Assembly (NCBI GenBank): GCA_934045075.1
Contig: OW203736.1
Coordinates: forward strand, 18,302,805-18,366,804
Length of the DNA: 64,000 nucleotides
Reading direction: 5' to 3'
Source of the DNA: Yponomeuta sedellus
Taxonomy: Eukaryota; Arthropoda; Insecta; Lepidoptera; Yponomeutidae
Shown here: piece after piece, positions 10,092 to 20,454 of the stretch
Layout of the letters: each line of letters begins with the position of its first letter
Position numbering within the stretch: the first letter of the stretch is position 1
Program-made: the position numbers and the translations under genes
The notes under the pieces: model-generated
Databases searched by the model: none
What the model was told of the DNA's origin: nothing
Seen by the model: the letters and a program-made list of their open reading frames with translations, nothing else

Positions 10092-10487
10092 GAAAAAGTT
10101 CCACAAAGCTTAGAGCTAGTGATAGTATAATGATATGTATATTGTATTTATTTTTTTAGCATCCCCACAATCCTCGTCTGATACTGGTGATGTTCCTGTG
10201 CCAGTGGATGTTGACCGACCTGCAATTTTGGGAGACAATGAAGGTACCTACAATTCAATTTACTATAATAATAATTATGTAAGTTAATTATGAAAAGTTC
10301 CACAAAGCTTAGGGCTAGTGATAGTATAATGATATGTATATTGTATGTATTTTTTTTAGCATCCCCACAATCCTCGTCTGGCACTGGTGATGTACCTGTG
10401 CCAATGGATGTTGACCGACCTGCAATAAATTTGGGAGAGAATGAAGGTACCTACAATTTAATTTACTATAATAATTTTTGCATTTTT
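10092..10487 (+). repeat. tandem duplication, 199-bp period, each with an exon
   Basis: Two copies begin 'AAAAGTTCCACAAAGCTTAG' (about 10092 and 10291) and run through an acceptor, a short exon, a donor (GAAG|GTACCTACAA) and 40 bp of AT-rich flank. The copies are roughly 90% alike. The second exon is 3 bp longer, so the frame is unaffected. Confidence 0.5.
10160..10446 (+). CDS. P-like transposase linker: two duplicated exons
   Basis: Exon A (10160-10243, 84 bp) and exon B (10360-10446, 87 bp) each follow a long pyrimidine tract and TTTTTAG. Both encode an (A)SPQSSS-type start, a VPVP/MDVDRPA core and a GxNEG end, and each stops in phase 1 before GTACCT. Both lengths are multiples of three, so either or both can be spliced in without changing frame. 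A further candidate exon follows an acceptor at 10764 (GALKQSSSTAY). The peptide is an acidic, proline- and serine-rich linker as expected between THAP and coiled-coil regions. Assignment to the P-like gene rests on position and phase. Confidence 0.5.
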
Positions 10488-11114
10488 GCAATACATTTTT
10501 GGGAAGTTTTCTGCTCAATCTTTTATTACACTGCAATCTCAAATATATTGTAGTAAAAAAATTATCAGTTGTTCCATTTCCGTTCCACGTTAGATGCAGT
10601 ATTTTACTACTGCCATCATTTTTATTAAAAAACAGTTAGCAAAATTAAGATTCCTCTCCAAGTTGTCAGGTCATTGTATAAAATTTGTTATAATTTTTGC
10701 TGTCAAAACTAGTTTGTCCTGAAACCATTTATATTATAACACATTATTTTCTTTTTCTTTCAAGGGGCCCTAAAACAATCATCTTCTACAGCATACCTGC
10801 TACTATTGATGTGGCCAAAGTAGGTAATTAAATAGTTTCCAAATTTTTTTTACAGTTCTATACCTCAAAAGACTGAACGAAACAGTGATAAAATCACAAG
10901 TGCCCGTGGTAGTATCCTCTGAAATGAAACAGGAAGGCAAGAGTTTTCAGTAGTTCCGGAAACAAACAACTGTACACTTGCTTTCCTTGGGTATTGTTTT
11001 AGTGTAGGCGTGCTCCATTGAGCTGTTGACAGACATACAAGATGTCCATGAGCTCAAGTCAACTTTGAGACATTGCTTTGCACTGGAATTAATCCTAATA
11101 AAATAATCAAATTT
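10488..11114. other. P-like element intron/linker interval
   Basis: AT-rich. Apart from the candidate exon after 10764 no coding signal was recognised. Confidence 0.5.
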
Positions 11115-11545
11115 CATTGTAGACTTTTAGTCCGGATTTACTTACGGGTGTTGTTATATCGGAAAAGTCCGACCAGGTTTCGCTCCGATTCGCAGAGCTT
11201 AATCATGGTGAGCAGAGACGGAGCTCGCGTCGTCGGTTGCTTGTCTCACACTACGGGCAAGCGCGCGGCGCGCCCGCGCCGAAATAGGTGGGGCGGGTGC
11301 CGACACTGGCTGCGGGGGATTCCCGCTGGCTTGCGCCGCAGCGCCTAGTGCTTTCCCGTCGTCAATGCCACTAGGCATGATGGCACAGACACAGGTCACG
11401 ACATCTTCGTTCTTGCAGTGTCGATTTCGATATTCACTATCGCTGCACTTTCGTAGAACCGGTTTCCAGGCCGGCGGAAGAGCCCATCCACTGTCTCTAT
11501 TGAAATTCGGGTGGCGACTTATTTCAGGACTAAAAGTCTACAATG
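11115..11545. mobile_element. non-autonomous element with 19-bp perfect TIRs
   Basis: CATTGTAGACTTTTAGTCC at 11115-11133 is repeated exactly as reverse complement at 11527-11545. The 431-bp body is GC-rich in the middle, unlike its flanks, with no coding capacity I recognise. No clear target duplication was seen, so the family is unassigned. It sits just before the coiled-coil part of the P-like gene. Confidence 0.5.
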
Positions 11546-12898
11546 TGTTGTGCTTACGAAAGTTTTAGTTCAAAAAATCAAATTTCAGGTGAAATCTCAC
11601 ATGCTGCTGTGCCACGAAAAAAAGCAACCTTTAAGGCCAAAAAGGGACACTGCTATGTTAATGCAGAAGAGAAAAGTTTGCTTAAGTCAATCTCCAGGTT
11701 AAAGATGACATTAAAGAAAAAGGAAACAGAAAGAATGTCCTTCAAGAAAAGACTTGCAATAGCTGAAAAATTAACTTTGTCGAAAACATTTGAAATTCTA
11801 GGCAAAAAAATGTCAAAAACTGCGGAATTAATATTTGAAATGCAAATAACGCAGGCGAAAAAACAAGGACGTGGAAGACGTTTTACGCGTGAACAAAAAA
11901 TCATGGCACTTTCTATTTATAAACCAAGTCCCAAAGCGTACAGACTAATGAGTCAACTCTGTGTATTGCCTAATCCAAAAACGCTACAAAGATTGTTGGC
12001 TCAAGTATTAACTGAGATGAAACAATCCAGGTATTGATGAAACAATGTTTAAACAATTAAAAAAAAAGTAAAAAGTTTCCGAGTTCTCACAGATACTGCA
12101 CACTAGTTTTTGACGAAATGGCTGTAGCTGCGAGCGTGAACTTCGACAGAAGTAATGATTTGATAAATGGACTTGGTGATGAGGGCGAGAACCGAAATAA
12201 AAAATTCTGTGACCATGCTTTGGTCATGATGGTGAGAGGAGTCATAAAAAAATTTAAGCAGCCTATTGCTTATACATTTTGTCAAGGGATTACGCCAACA
12301 CTGCAACTTAAAAAAATAATAAAAGAATGTATTAAGAGGCTGCAGGAAGCTGGGCTTAAAGTTGTTGCCACCGTGTGCGATCAAGGAACAACTAATCTTG
12401 CTGCAATAAATGCTCTTTTGCTGGATACCAAAGAGCAGCACATACGAAGAAACGAAGAATATAGAGGAGACTTCTTCGAAATCGAGGGCGAAAAGGTTTT
12501 TCCTCTATACGACCCACCTCACTTGATAAAGGGTATAAGAAAAAAATTGTTAACGAAAGATCTGAAGTATATCAAAAATGGAAAAAAAAGGCGTGGCAAA
12601 ATGGGAAGACCTACAACGGTTATATCGACGAGCACCAGGTTACAATGGCCTGCGCATGGTACCGAAATTAACGGCCCAACACGTCGAGCCTGCGTTAATA
12701 CCAAAGATGAAGTTTAAAAACTGTACGCAAGTTTTTAACAGGACAGTCGATGAACTCCACGTCCATTTTCAAAACGCCCTCGACTTTGTTATAAATGAGT
12801 CTTTCACTATGTATTGCGAACCGAAAGCCATGCCGGTTTGGCGTACCAATAAACGAGATGTGCGGGAGAGAGTTGCCGCACGAGAACGTATGCGCTAA
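11543..12898 (+). pseudogene. P-element/THAP9-like transposase, coiled coil and catalytic region
   Basis: 11543-12037 encodes a Lys/Glu-rich coiled coil followed by 'RFTREQKIMALSIYKPSPKAY' (HTH-like) and 'LPNPKTLQRLL', both typical of THAP9/P-element transposases. The catalytic core resumes at 12076 with LVFDEMAVAASV (first acidic residue of the RNase H fold) and continues with HALVMMVRG, WKQP-like 'FKQPIAYTF' and VCDQGTTN. A frameshift near 12590 moves the frame to 12578-12898, which holds WEDLQRLYR, 'PKLTAQHV' and a QVFNRTV stretch. The C-terminal Glu region is not found, and beyond about 12898 the similarity ends. Inactive copy. Confidence 0.5.
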
Positions 12899-13247
12899 CG
12901 TACAACCATATTGTGTCACGAGACGAATGGATAACCCAAATTACTCTGAAGGGTATGTAGCTGAGGGTATTGATCTCTCGACGCTCAGAGCCGACGCGCA
13001 GCGAATCTCACGAGAGGAGATGAGGCCGCTTAGAATGAATGTGATAAATCATGAGGAATTCATGATGGAGGGAAGACCTCAGAAGAATCCGTACAAAATA
13101 CTGCTTAATAATGATGTGTTAAACGTGGTCGCCAATCCGTTCAATTTAAATGCGTTATTTGATCATTTGCCACTTCCTGTACATTATAGCTCAGATCTAG
13201 TACTTGAAACCCAGATGCCTGAGTTGTATGTGACCCCTATCGCATAG
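12899..13247 (+). CDS. unrecognised ORF tail before an LTR-like region
   Basis: An open frame (continuous from 12795) ends at 13247. The part after about 12900 differs from the P-like protein. It is hydrophilic, with 'ISREEMRPLRM' and a final 'LPLPVHYSSDLVLETQMPELY' region, and has balanced composition, so it may be real coding sequence. It directly precedes the LTR-like stretch at 13254, so it should be flank of that element rather than part of it. I cannot name the family. Confidence 0.5.
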
Positions 13248-13253
13248 CATTTT

Positions 13254-13487
13254 AGTGTGATAGGCAAATAACATCATCACGCCACATGCCTTCACGTATC
13301 TGAAATATAGACAACTCCTCCCAAGGCACGTAGGATTATTATATATAAGCTAGTGTAAGACTAGAAGAAGGAGTTAAGAGACTGGAGTCTTAACGATGTA
13401 TTAATTAAAATGTGATCAACCGTTCCTGTTGTTTCCCTGCTGCGCCGCCGTCCTGCAACCACTTCCCCCACCACTGGACATACTTCA
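13254..13487 (+). mobile_element. probable 5' LTR of a 412/mdg1-like Ty3/gypsy element
   Basis: Begins TGTGATAGGC and contains a TATATATAAGC box (about 13339). It is immediately followed at 13488 by TGGCGACCGTGACAG, which fits a primer-binding site for tRNA-Arg as used by 412/mdg1-type elements. The 3' LTR is not in the window, so the left limit is an estimate. Confidence 0.5.
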
Positions 13488-13502
13488 TGGCGACCGTGAC
13501 AG
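13488..13502 (+). promoter_or_regulatory. primer-binding site, tRNA-Arg type
   Basis: TGGCGACCGTGACAG starts with the TGG complementary to the tRNA CCA end and matches the PBS known from the 412/mdg1 group. Position between a TATA-bearing LTR and a gag gene supports the call. Confidence 0.5.
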
Positions 13503-13602
13503 CGTGACCGTGATGTCGAGGCGTCAGCAGAGGGCGTGAGTTTTTGGACTTGTGCAGGTGCTATTGTTTGTGTTGGGAACAAGTTCCCGATTTCCAGTGA
13601 CA

Positions 13603-13842
13603 ATGGGCGGCCAGGAAAGCAAAGTTAATATTATTGTGTCCGCCCCTAGCAGCAGTATGGTGCCGGTATTATCATCAACTCCATCTACGGCTCTGGAACT
13701 GTCAGAGATACTACTCATGGCCGTAGTTGGATTCCTCTCGGCCTATGCTCTGTCCCGACTATATAAAAAATTAAAGGAATACCTATATGCCAGCTGGGAG
13801 CAGCGGGCTGCTCGCCGTGCGATCCGTGGCGAGACTGTTTGA
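13603..13842 (+). CDS. small membrane protein with N-myristoylation motif
   Basis: 79 residues starting MGGQESK, a good MGxxxS/K myristoylation sequon, then a Ser/Thr-rich stretch, one hydrophobic segment (about residues 33-52, including ILLMAVVGFLSAYAL) and a basic tail (YKKLKEYL, RAARRAIRG). It lies between the PBS and gag of the 412/mdg1-like element. Function is unknown; a lipid-anchored, single-span protein might target Gag assembly to membranes. A protein of the same design occurs at 40171-40503 in a different LTR element. Confidence 0.5.
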   Translation: MGGQESKVNIIVSAPSSSMVPVLSSTPSTALELSEILLMAVVGFLSAYALSRLYKKLKEYLYASWEQRAARRAIRGETV

Positions 13843-13927
13843 TTCGCGTGCAGTTAAAAAATGTTTTTTTTTGTGAGTGTAATGTTTTGTTGTTATAACT
13901 TTTTATTATTTGTGAACATTTACGTTG

Positions 13928-14519
13928 ATGGCGAGTCTCACCAGTATATTAGAAGAATTGCGGGTTATTCGTAGCGATATTATTAAACTAAGTAAAATAA
14001 AACGTGTGTCGTCGCAAGGTAGCAATAAGTTATTAGCAGCGCGGAGTATTAAGTCACGTTTTGACTCATTGTTAGATGAGGTTAGTAAAAAAGATGTTGA
14101 AGCTGCGGATTTGGACCTTGCCAATCGTGTTTCGCGGCAGTTCGACCAATGTTTTAATGAAATCGAGGAATTGGTAAGCACGAGTATTAACGAAACAAAA
14201 ATGGCCGACTTTGACTTAAAGATAGCTCTCTTTGCTGCCATTAGTAGGTGTGGATGAAAAACAAATTAATCAATTGATTGACGGTCTGGATTTTTATAGC
14301 AGTACCCTAAAGAAGGATGATCAGTCCGTACTAGCAAACTTTGTAATTAAAACTCGTCTTTCTAATAAGGCTAAATTAAAACTCAAGAATGCTTACTCAT
14401 CCGTCTCAGATTTAATTCAAGATATTCGTAGGTATTTGTTGCCGAAAAAGTCATACACAGCTATTCTGTCCCGGCTACAAAGTTGTCGACAAGGTAATAG
14501 GAGTGTAAGCGAGTTTGGG
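13928..14519 (+). pseudogene. Gag of the 412/mdg1-like element, first part
   Basis: MASLTSILEELRVIRSD opens an alpha-helical, zinc-finger-free Gag typical of 412/mdg1 elements. A frameshift near 14235-14257 passes the frame to the next segment (DEKQINQLIDGLDFY...). The coding stops inside SVSEFG at 14519, where a composite provirus is inserted. It resumes at 24042. Gag forms the particle that carries the element RNA. Confidence 0.5.
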
Positions 14520-15197
14520 TGTAACGTGGCGCCTTCGGCGCCAGCTACTTCACTGCCCCTAAGGCCTTACTCCTAATGGGGGTGCGTGTTAAGGGTCCCT
14601 GAGGGGGTGGGAAATTAAACTCCGGGGTTAGTTGCAACAGACTGGACCTCCGTTTATTATAGGGACCAGAGACATTCCACACTTATACTACTGAAACTAA
14701 CCTATTCGTGCACTTACACCTAACGGCTTTATGCCAAAGAACTGGGGCCTCGCGGGCTACTATCTATTGCACGCTTGCTAAACCCTGGGTGGCGGCACTG
14801 ATGCCGCGCCCTTCTCGGGGTGAGCCGCCCCGGCGGTGGTGGTCGTGCGCGGGACCTCGGGTCGATACTTCAGGAGCCCGGAGGCTCGGGGACAGCACCG
14901 ACCACGATTGGCCCGGAACACGGCCACGCCGGCGGCAGGGGATTTGGGTAGAACTCCAACCCGGGATCGAATCCGCATAAGAGCGTGACCGACCTCCAGT
15001 ATATGTTGGAGCCCGACGCAAAGTCCGTCTTGACTGGCTCTCGTGGCGGTTTATATACGCTCGGGCGCTTCCCCCTCCACAACGACCATCGGTGTGCACG
15101 CGCATGCTGCGTGCGCCCTGTTGCTAGGCGTGGTGACGTCATGGAAGATTCCGCTCCGGCCGGCTATTGTATCGCGGCGCCGCGCTGCCGCGTTACA
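14520..15197 (-). repeat. 3' LTR of the composite provirus (678 bp)
   Basis: Ends are the inverted TGTAAC/GTTACA. Sense is the minus strand because the purine tract lies next to it at 15198-15209. It has a TATATAAACCG box in sense (about 15051-15061). It is intact relative to the copy at 22725-23401. Confidence 0.5.
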
Positions 15198-15209
15198 CTC
15201 TCCCCCCCC
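15198..15209 (-). other. polypurine tract
   Basis: Sense GGGGGGGGAGAG directly precedes the minus-sense LTR; it primes plus-strand DNA synthesis. The same tract recurs inverted at 22713-22724. Confidence 0.5.
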
Positions 15210-15655
15210 GTCTGGAGATTTTTACCTGTAAAAATCACTCGGTACATATGTTGCCAAGGCTTGTTGCTGCTTGGGCAAGGGGATGGACCCTGTGTCCTGG
15301 TTCTGCTACATTTATATATCTGTGCAGGGTTATACTGACTACTGATTTTGAATCTAACTTGATTTCCTTTAGCACTAAGTACACCTCGCTTGTGACTTTG
15401 TTTTAATTACATGACTCGACTGTTGCACATACTGAATCTGCCAAGGATCGGTCTGATTTCCGCTTATTTGGTAATTATAAGTTCGGGTTACGTCACCTTT
15501 TCTTACTGCTTCGCTCGAACTGCTGACTGTTGGAAGGGACGACGTGTTGCCGGGTTAAAGGCAATGGCGCGTCGGTGTGTCACCCGCCGTGCTGTTGCTC
15601 TGTCGCCGCCATGTCCAGCCTGTCGCACCCACTGGTGGCGGCGTCCCGTGTCCGC

Positions 15656-16057
15656 TTATTGGTTTTTCCTGACGTGGTGCGGCAGGCGTACCACGCCCCT
15701 CTTGTGGCCACCGTTTCTTTTACGTCCCCTTCTCCTCCGGCTTCGCTTCTTCTGCCCAGCAGGTACGTCCGCGCTGATTTCGCATGTCGCCGGGCCCGGT
15801 TGTGGCTCCCCTCTGTCTCGGGTACTGCCCTGGGCGGGCGGCGACATGGTCACTTCTTCCTCTTCCTCGCTCCCTATTCCCAGGAACTGCCGAGTTTCCT
15901 CGTCCACGTCTATATCGAGGGTCTCGTCCCTCGACCTTACTGACCCGTCGGCGCGAATTATTATTTTTGCGGGCGGACCCCTTATTACTGGACCCGTGGG
16001 TTTCACGGGCCTTGTGGTGGTTGGTACCTTAGCCGGTCGCGTTCTAATGCGCTCCAT
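15656..16057 (-). CDS. accessory ORF downstream of gag-pol, 133 aa
   Basis: It lies in sense with gag-pol, 111 bp after its stop, in the env position. The sequence is strongly polarised: a proline/arginine N-terminus, an acidic patch (residues about 48-70 with EEEEE), then an arginine-rich tract (KKRSRRRRGRKR). There is no signal peptide or membrane span, so it is not an envelope. The basic tract suggests nucleic-acid binding or nuclear targeting. GC-rich sequence makes chance ORFs common, so coding status is uncertain. Confidence 0.5.
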   Translation of the reverse strand: MERIRTRPAKVPTTTRPVKPTGPVIRGPPAKIIIRADGSVRSRDETLDIDVDEETRQFLGIGSEEEEEVTMSPPAQGSTRDRGEPQPGPATCEISADVPAGQKKRSRRRRGRKRNGGHKRGVVRLPHHVRKNQ

Positions 16058-16168
16058 CTTGTTTCTTAAGTTTCACTGTGTCTTGCGTCCTGCAGTGATT
16101 CTTTTTAAGGGCTACTTTTTCTAAATCTACCTTCAAATCTTATTGAAAAATGTTTTTATTTCCATAGA

Positions 16169-19100
16169 TTATAGGCTACCAGAAGTATCATGCGAGTTTC
16201 CGTTCACTCTGGCGTGATATTCCTTTATGTCTTTCACATGTGCCGTCCTGATGCGTTTCCTGTTTCTTACGTCTTGTAGCCTAAATATTACTGGTGATAT
16301 TCTTTGTATTATCTCGTATGGTCCCGAATATTTCGGTGCTAGTTTAGCGCAAAAACTTCTGTTAGCGTCTGACAGTGGATATTCCTTTTTGAGCACTTTT
16401 TTCCCTATTTGTGGTTCCCAGTCCATTTTGTTTTTATCGAAGTGGTGTTTCTGTTTTTCCGTTGCTCTATTTTGGTTTGTTCTCACTAGTTTGTATACCT
16501 CTTCTATGCGCTCTTTTTCTTTCAGTCTTGGCATTGGAAACTCGTTCTTATCGCCCGGCATTCTAAGTTCTTTTCCGAATAACAGAAAGGCTGGCGTGTA
16601 TTTCGTTGACTCTTGGCGGGCGGTGTTTAGTGCGAAGTTGAATTCTGATAGGTGTTCATCCCATTTTTTGTGATTGTCTGTAATGTATGCAGTTATCATG
16701 GATTCTAAGGTCCTGTTGACTCTTTCTGTTGCATTGCATTGAGGTGTATATGGGGGCGTTAACTGTTGTTCTATGCCGTATCTTTTTAATTCTTCCTTGA
16801 ACAGTTTGCTTGTGAACTGTCGGCCGTTGTCTGTTAGAACTATTTTCGGGCAACCGTATCGCATGATAATGCATTCTTTTAGCGCGGCTCCTACTGTTTT
16901 TGCTGTAGCTGTGCGCAGTGGTTTCAGTTCTGTCCATTTCGTGAATTTGTCATGAAACACTATTATCCAGTTATAGCCTTTACTCGAGCGTGGGAGTGGT
17001 CCTATGAGGTCTGAAGTAATAATCTGCCAGGGTTCCGTGACTGTTTTTGTATGCATCACGCCCGCTGTTTTTGTTTGTGTGGGTTTGTTCCTTTGGCACG
17101 TGTCGCAGTTCCGAACATATGATCTGACGTCTCTAAACATTCCTGGCCAGTAATATCGTTGCGCTATTTTCCCAAGAGTTTTATTTGTACCTAGGTGTCC
17201 TGCGTTCGGTGAGTCGTGGTTCTGTTCGAGAATCGTGATTTTTTCATTATCTTTTACGCATAGTTTCCACTCTGATAGTGGATCTAGTTTAACTCCGTAC
17301 GCTGGGCTGGTAATCCTTTTGTACAGTTTTTGCTCGCTGAAGCGGTAGCTATCATCTTTGCTGGGGTTCTGGTTCACTTCTCGTTCCTTTTTCGCATACC
17401 AGTCCTTGGCGGTCGTGTTATTCGTCGACACCGAAAAAACTGGGTTACGTGATAATTCGTCTGCTACCCTGTTCTCTTTTCCGCTTCTATAGACTACCTC
17501 AAAATCGTATTGTTGTAATTGTAATGCCCACCTTGCGAGTCTTCCGGATGGATTTTTGAGTGTGTTCAACCATTTTAATGCCTGGTGGTCTGTTATTACG
17601 GTGAATTGGTATCCTTCGAGGAACGCTCTCATTTTTTCTATAGCCCATACAACTGCTAGGCACTCTTTTTCTGACGTTGAGTATTTCGTTTCCCTCGGCT
17701 GTAGTGACCGGCTTGCATACATTACTACTTTTTCCTGGCCATCCTGTTCTTGGGTCAACACCGCGCCGATTCCTATGTCGCTGGCGTCTGTTTGGACGGT
17801 GAAATTTTTTGTGAAGTCCGCTCGCGTCAGGACTGGGCTTTTTGTAAGTAGTATTTTTATTTGGTTCATTGCCTCTTCTTGTCTGTTCCCCCATTCAAAT
17901 TTTTGGTCTTTTTTTAGTAGATTAATTAGGGGTTGCATCACTTCTGCGTACCTGGGTAGGAATTTCCGGTACCAGGATGTCATCCCTATGAATCTCCTTA
18001 GTTCTTTTAGGTTTCCGGGTGCCTTTAAGTCGGTGATTGCTTTGACCTTGCCTTCGTTCATCTTGATACCTTCCCTCGTAACTACGTGGCCCAGGTATTC
18101 TACTTCCGGTTTGCAGAACTCGCATTTTGTCCTGTTTATCCTCAGCTGTGCGCTTCTGATTCTTTTAAATATTTCTCGTAGGTGTTGTAAGTGTTCGTGG
18201 AATGTTGTGCTACAAACTATTATATCATCCAAGTACACGTATGCGTTTGGCTCCAATTCTGGTCCGATTACCCTATCTAGTAACCGTTGGAATGTGGCGC
18301 CACTTGAGTGTAGCCCGAAGGGCATGACCTTGAACTGGTACAGACCCCGTCCTGGGACTGTAAAGGCCGTGCATGGCTTGCTTTTCTCCTCCAAGGGCAC
18401 ATTCCAATAACCATTCTTTAAATCCAACTTGGAGAAGTAGTTCGCTTTTCTTAGTTTCTCCAATGTGTCGTCTATCTGTGGTATTGGATACGCGTCTTTT
18501 TCCGATATTTCGTTTATTTTCCGGAAATCTATGCAGAACCGGTAATCACCATTTTCTTTTCTTGCCAATACTACTGGTGAGCTGTATGGACTGCTTGATT
18601 TTTCTATTACTCCTTCTCGTAGCATGTTTTCCACCTTTTCGTCGATAATTCCTTGCAGTTTAGGGTTTCTTGGGTAATACTTTTGTTTGACTGGGATTGC
18701 ATGCTTCATTTTTATTTCGTGTTTTATCCACGTGTTTCCCTTTGGGCTTCTTTCGCATTTATCAAATTCTTCCTCTAGGAGTCTCTGTAGTTCTTTGTCT
18801 TCTTGTTCTGATAGTGTTTCTGGTAGTTTATGTTGGTGAGGTGGTTCCTCGGTCTCTTTTTTTTCTTGCCAAGTGATTTGTAGCGGGAGTCTTCTTATGA
18901 TATCCATTCCAATTATATTTATTGTTGCGTTCGGTAACGCGTTCAGTTGATGTATCAGCTTATTTCCGTTTATTTCCAGTTCCGTCGTTATGGTTCCCTG
19001 TATTTCCGTTGTGCTCCCGTCGGCTAGTGTGACTCTGTGTTTCCTTCGTACTTCTTTGACGCCTTGTCCTGTGCACCATTTAAGCACTTCGTTAGTTACA

Positions 19101-20212
19101 TATGAACTCGTTGAACCTGTGTCAATTAGTGCTTTGAATGTTCCATTATTTACCTTTATGTCGACGAACATCCTGTTCTCCTTGTTACCTCCATTTCTCA
19201 TTGTGTATGCGTGGTCCTGCCTGGATTGGTCGGAGTTTGTTCCGTATCTTCCGCAGCAGTCCCTTGTCATTGCTCCCATGGTTCCGCATTCCTTGCAGAA
19301 AATAACCCTTCGGCTCCGGCATTCTACTGATCGATGTCCTTTTCTTCCGCAGTTCCAGCAGCATTCGTCGACGTTGTATGTTGGGTGTATTTTCCCTTTT
19401 CTTATTCCACGGTATCCTGGTGTGCTGGTCGCTGTTCCTCTATTTGGTCTGTATTCTAGTATTTTATTTCTGGGCTTTTTTTCTTGCTCTATGTCTTCGA
19501 ATTCCTTAGCTAGCATTATAAGTTCTTCTATGGTTTTGAAGTCTTGCCTCTTGACGTAACATCTGTAGTTCACGTTTGTGTTCTGGTAGACCCGGTCTAG
19601 TTGTTCCTCTTTGCTTAGTTTACCGTACCTCCTCATGATAGTTCTCAGGTTGGTCACATATTCTGTGAATTTTTCCGTGTCTTTCTGTTTCCTTGCTATC
19701 ATTTTCTCTAACAAGTCCCTTTCATAATTCACTGGGAAGTAGTATAGCTTGAAGTTTTCCGTAAATTCGTTCCATGTTTTCCATTCTGTGCAGTTATTCC
19801 TCAGCCACTGGAGTGCCTGACCTTTTAAGATTTTGGTGAGTAACTGTAGCCATGACTCTGCTTTTCTTTCGTTTATCCCTAGTTGTTCCAGTGTTTCTAG
19901 AAACTCTACGGGGTCATCTCTTGCGTCGAAGGTGATGCCCCATGGCGTGGATGTTGATGGGATGTTTGCCATGGCGTCTGAGAAGTTGTCCGTTTCCTCT
20001 ACGACTGTCTGTCGGTCTTTGTTCTGCTCGCTCGCTGTTTGATTTCCTGCGTCTTGGTTCGTTTCTGTTTCGTTCAGTTCCTCTGTACGTATTTTTTCTA
20101 GGATTCGTTTTCTCATTTCATCTACGGTTAAGTTCTCGGATTCTATCCCCTTTCTGGTGGCTAGCTCGACTAGTTCTTGTTTTCTTAATTCGTATACCCA
20201 TGAAACTGGCAT
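16169..20212 (-). CDS. Gag-Pol polyprotein, Ty3/gypsy, intact 1347 aa
   Basis: A single open frame. The N-terminus (about 6-41) is SAP-like. The retrotransposon Gag region covers about 95-245. Zinc knuckles are CWNCGRKGHRSVEC (285-298) and a second Cys cluster (306-319). Protease DTGS is at 364-367. Reverse transcriptase (about 510-700) has YLDD at 660-663, and RNase H has TDAS at 808-811. Integrase has the HHCC finger (H998, H1006, C1036, C1039) and catalytic D1068, D1128, E1163 with the standard D-x35-E spacing. The start ATG at 20212 follows a 660-bp leader. Gag and Pol are fused without frameshift, so expression ratio must be set another way. Every catalytic motif seen is intact, so it could be active in trans. 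Confidence 0.5.
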   Translation of the reverse strand: MPVSWVYELRKQELVELATRKGIESENLTVDEMRKRILEKIRTEELNETETNQDAGNQTASEQNKDRQTVVEETDNFSDAMANIPSTSTPWGITFDARDDPVEFLETLEQLGINERKAESWLQLLTKILKGQALQWLRNNCTEWKTWNEFTENFKLYYFPVNYERDLLEKMIARKQKDTEKFTEYVTNLRTIMRRYGKLSKEEQLDRVYQNTNVNYRCYVKRQDFKTIEELIMLAKEFEDIEQEKKPRNKILEYRPNRGTATSTPGYRGIRKGKIHPTYNVDECCWNCGRKGHRSVECRSRRVIFCKECGTMGAMTRDCCGRYGTNSDQSRQDHAYTMRNGGNKENRMFVDIKVNNGTFKALIDTGSTSSYVTNEVLKWCTGQGVKEVRRKHRVTLADGSTTEIQGTITTELEINGNKLIHQLNALPNATINIIGMDIIRRLPLQITWQEKKETEEPPHQHKLPETLSEQEDKELQRLLEEEFDKCERSPKGNTWIKHEIKMKHAIPVKQKYYPRNPKLQGIIDEKVENMLREGVIEKSSSPYSSPVVLARKENGDYRFCIDFRKINEISEKDAYPIPQIDDTLEKLRKANYFSKLDLKNGYWNVPLEEKSKPCTAFTVPGRGLYQFKVMPFGLHSSGATFQRLLDRVIGPELEPNAYVYLDDIIVCSTTFHEHLQHLREIFKRIRSAQLRINRTKCEFCKPEVEYLGHVVTREGIKMNEGKVKAITDLKAPGNLKELRRFIGMTSWYRKFLPRYAEVMQPLINLLKKDQKFEWGNRQEEAMNQIKILLTKSPVLTRADFTKNFTVQTDASDIGIGAVLTQEQDGQEKVVMYASRSLQPRETKYSTSEKECLAVVWAIEKMRAFLEGYQFTVITDHQALKWLNTLKNPSGRLARWALQLQQYDFEVVYRSGKENRVADELSRNPVFSVSTNNTTAKDWYAKKEREVNQNPSKDDSYRFSEQKLYKRITSPAYGVKLDPLSEWKLCVKDNEKITILEQNHDSPNAGHLGTNKTLGKIAQRYYWPGMFRDVRSYVRNCDTCQRNKPTQTKTAGVMHTKTVTEPWQIITSDLIGPLPRSSKGYNWIIVFHDKFTKWTELKPLRTATAKTVGAALKECIIMRYGCPKIVLTDNGRQFTSKLFKEELKRYGIEQQLTPPYTPQCNATERVNRTLESMITAYITDNHKKWDEHLSEFNFALNTARQESTKYTPAFLLFGKELRMPGDKNEFPMPRLKEKERIEEVYKLVRTNQNRATEKQKHHFDKNKMDWEPQIGKKVLKKEYPLSDANRSFCAKLAPKYSGPYEIIQRISPVIFRLQDVRNRKRIRTAHVKDIKEYHARVNGNSHDTSGSL

Positions 20213-20454
20213 CTTGTGCGGTGTATCTTCTGTAACTTTCGTTATCTAGCTCTGTTATATTTATTTTTACTCTACCCTCCTTTGTTTTAGCGTGCTGTGA
20301 ATACTAGGCCTATGTGTATTATTGCTACCCTACTATGTGCCTAACTCACTGCTTGGCTTACCTACTTCTGTTTGTATTATCTGAAACGCATCTGAGCAAA
20401 TCGTCAAAGAGGGTTATTTTTATTCTTATTCTTGTTTGTTCTAATTAGTGCCCT

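Noticed and set aside
10148..10542. minus-strand ORFs with repeated peptides
   Set aside because: Shadows of the 199-bp tandem duplication.
14708..15142. overlapping ORFs in the LTR, repeated at 22780-23214 and 23615-23982
   Set aside because: They recur because the LTR recurs; open on both strands because of GC richness, no protein pattern.
17556..18410. 284-codon plus-strand ORF
   Set aside because: Antisense shadow of the gag-pol gene; composition is that of a reverse-strand reading.
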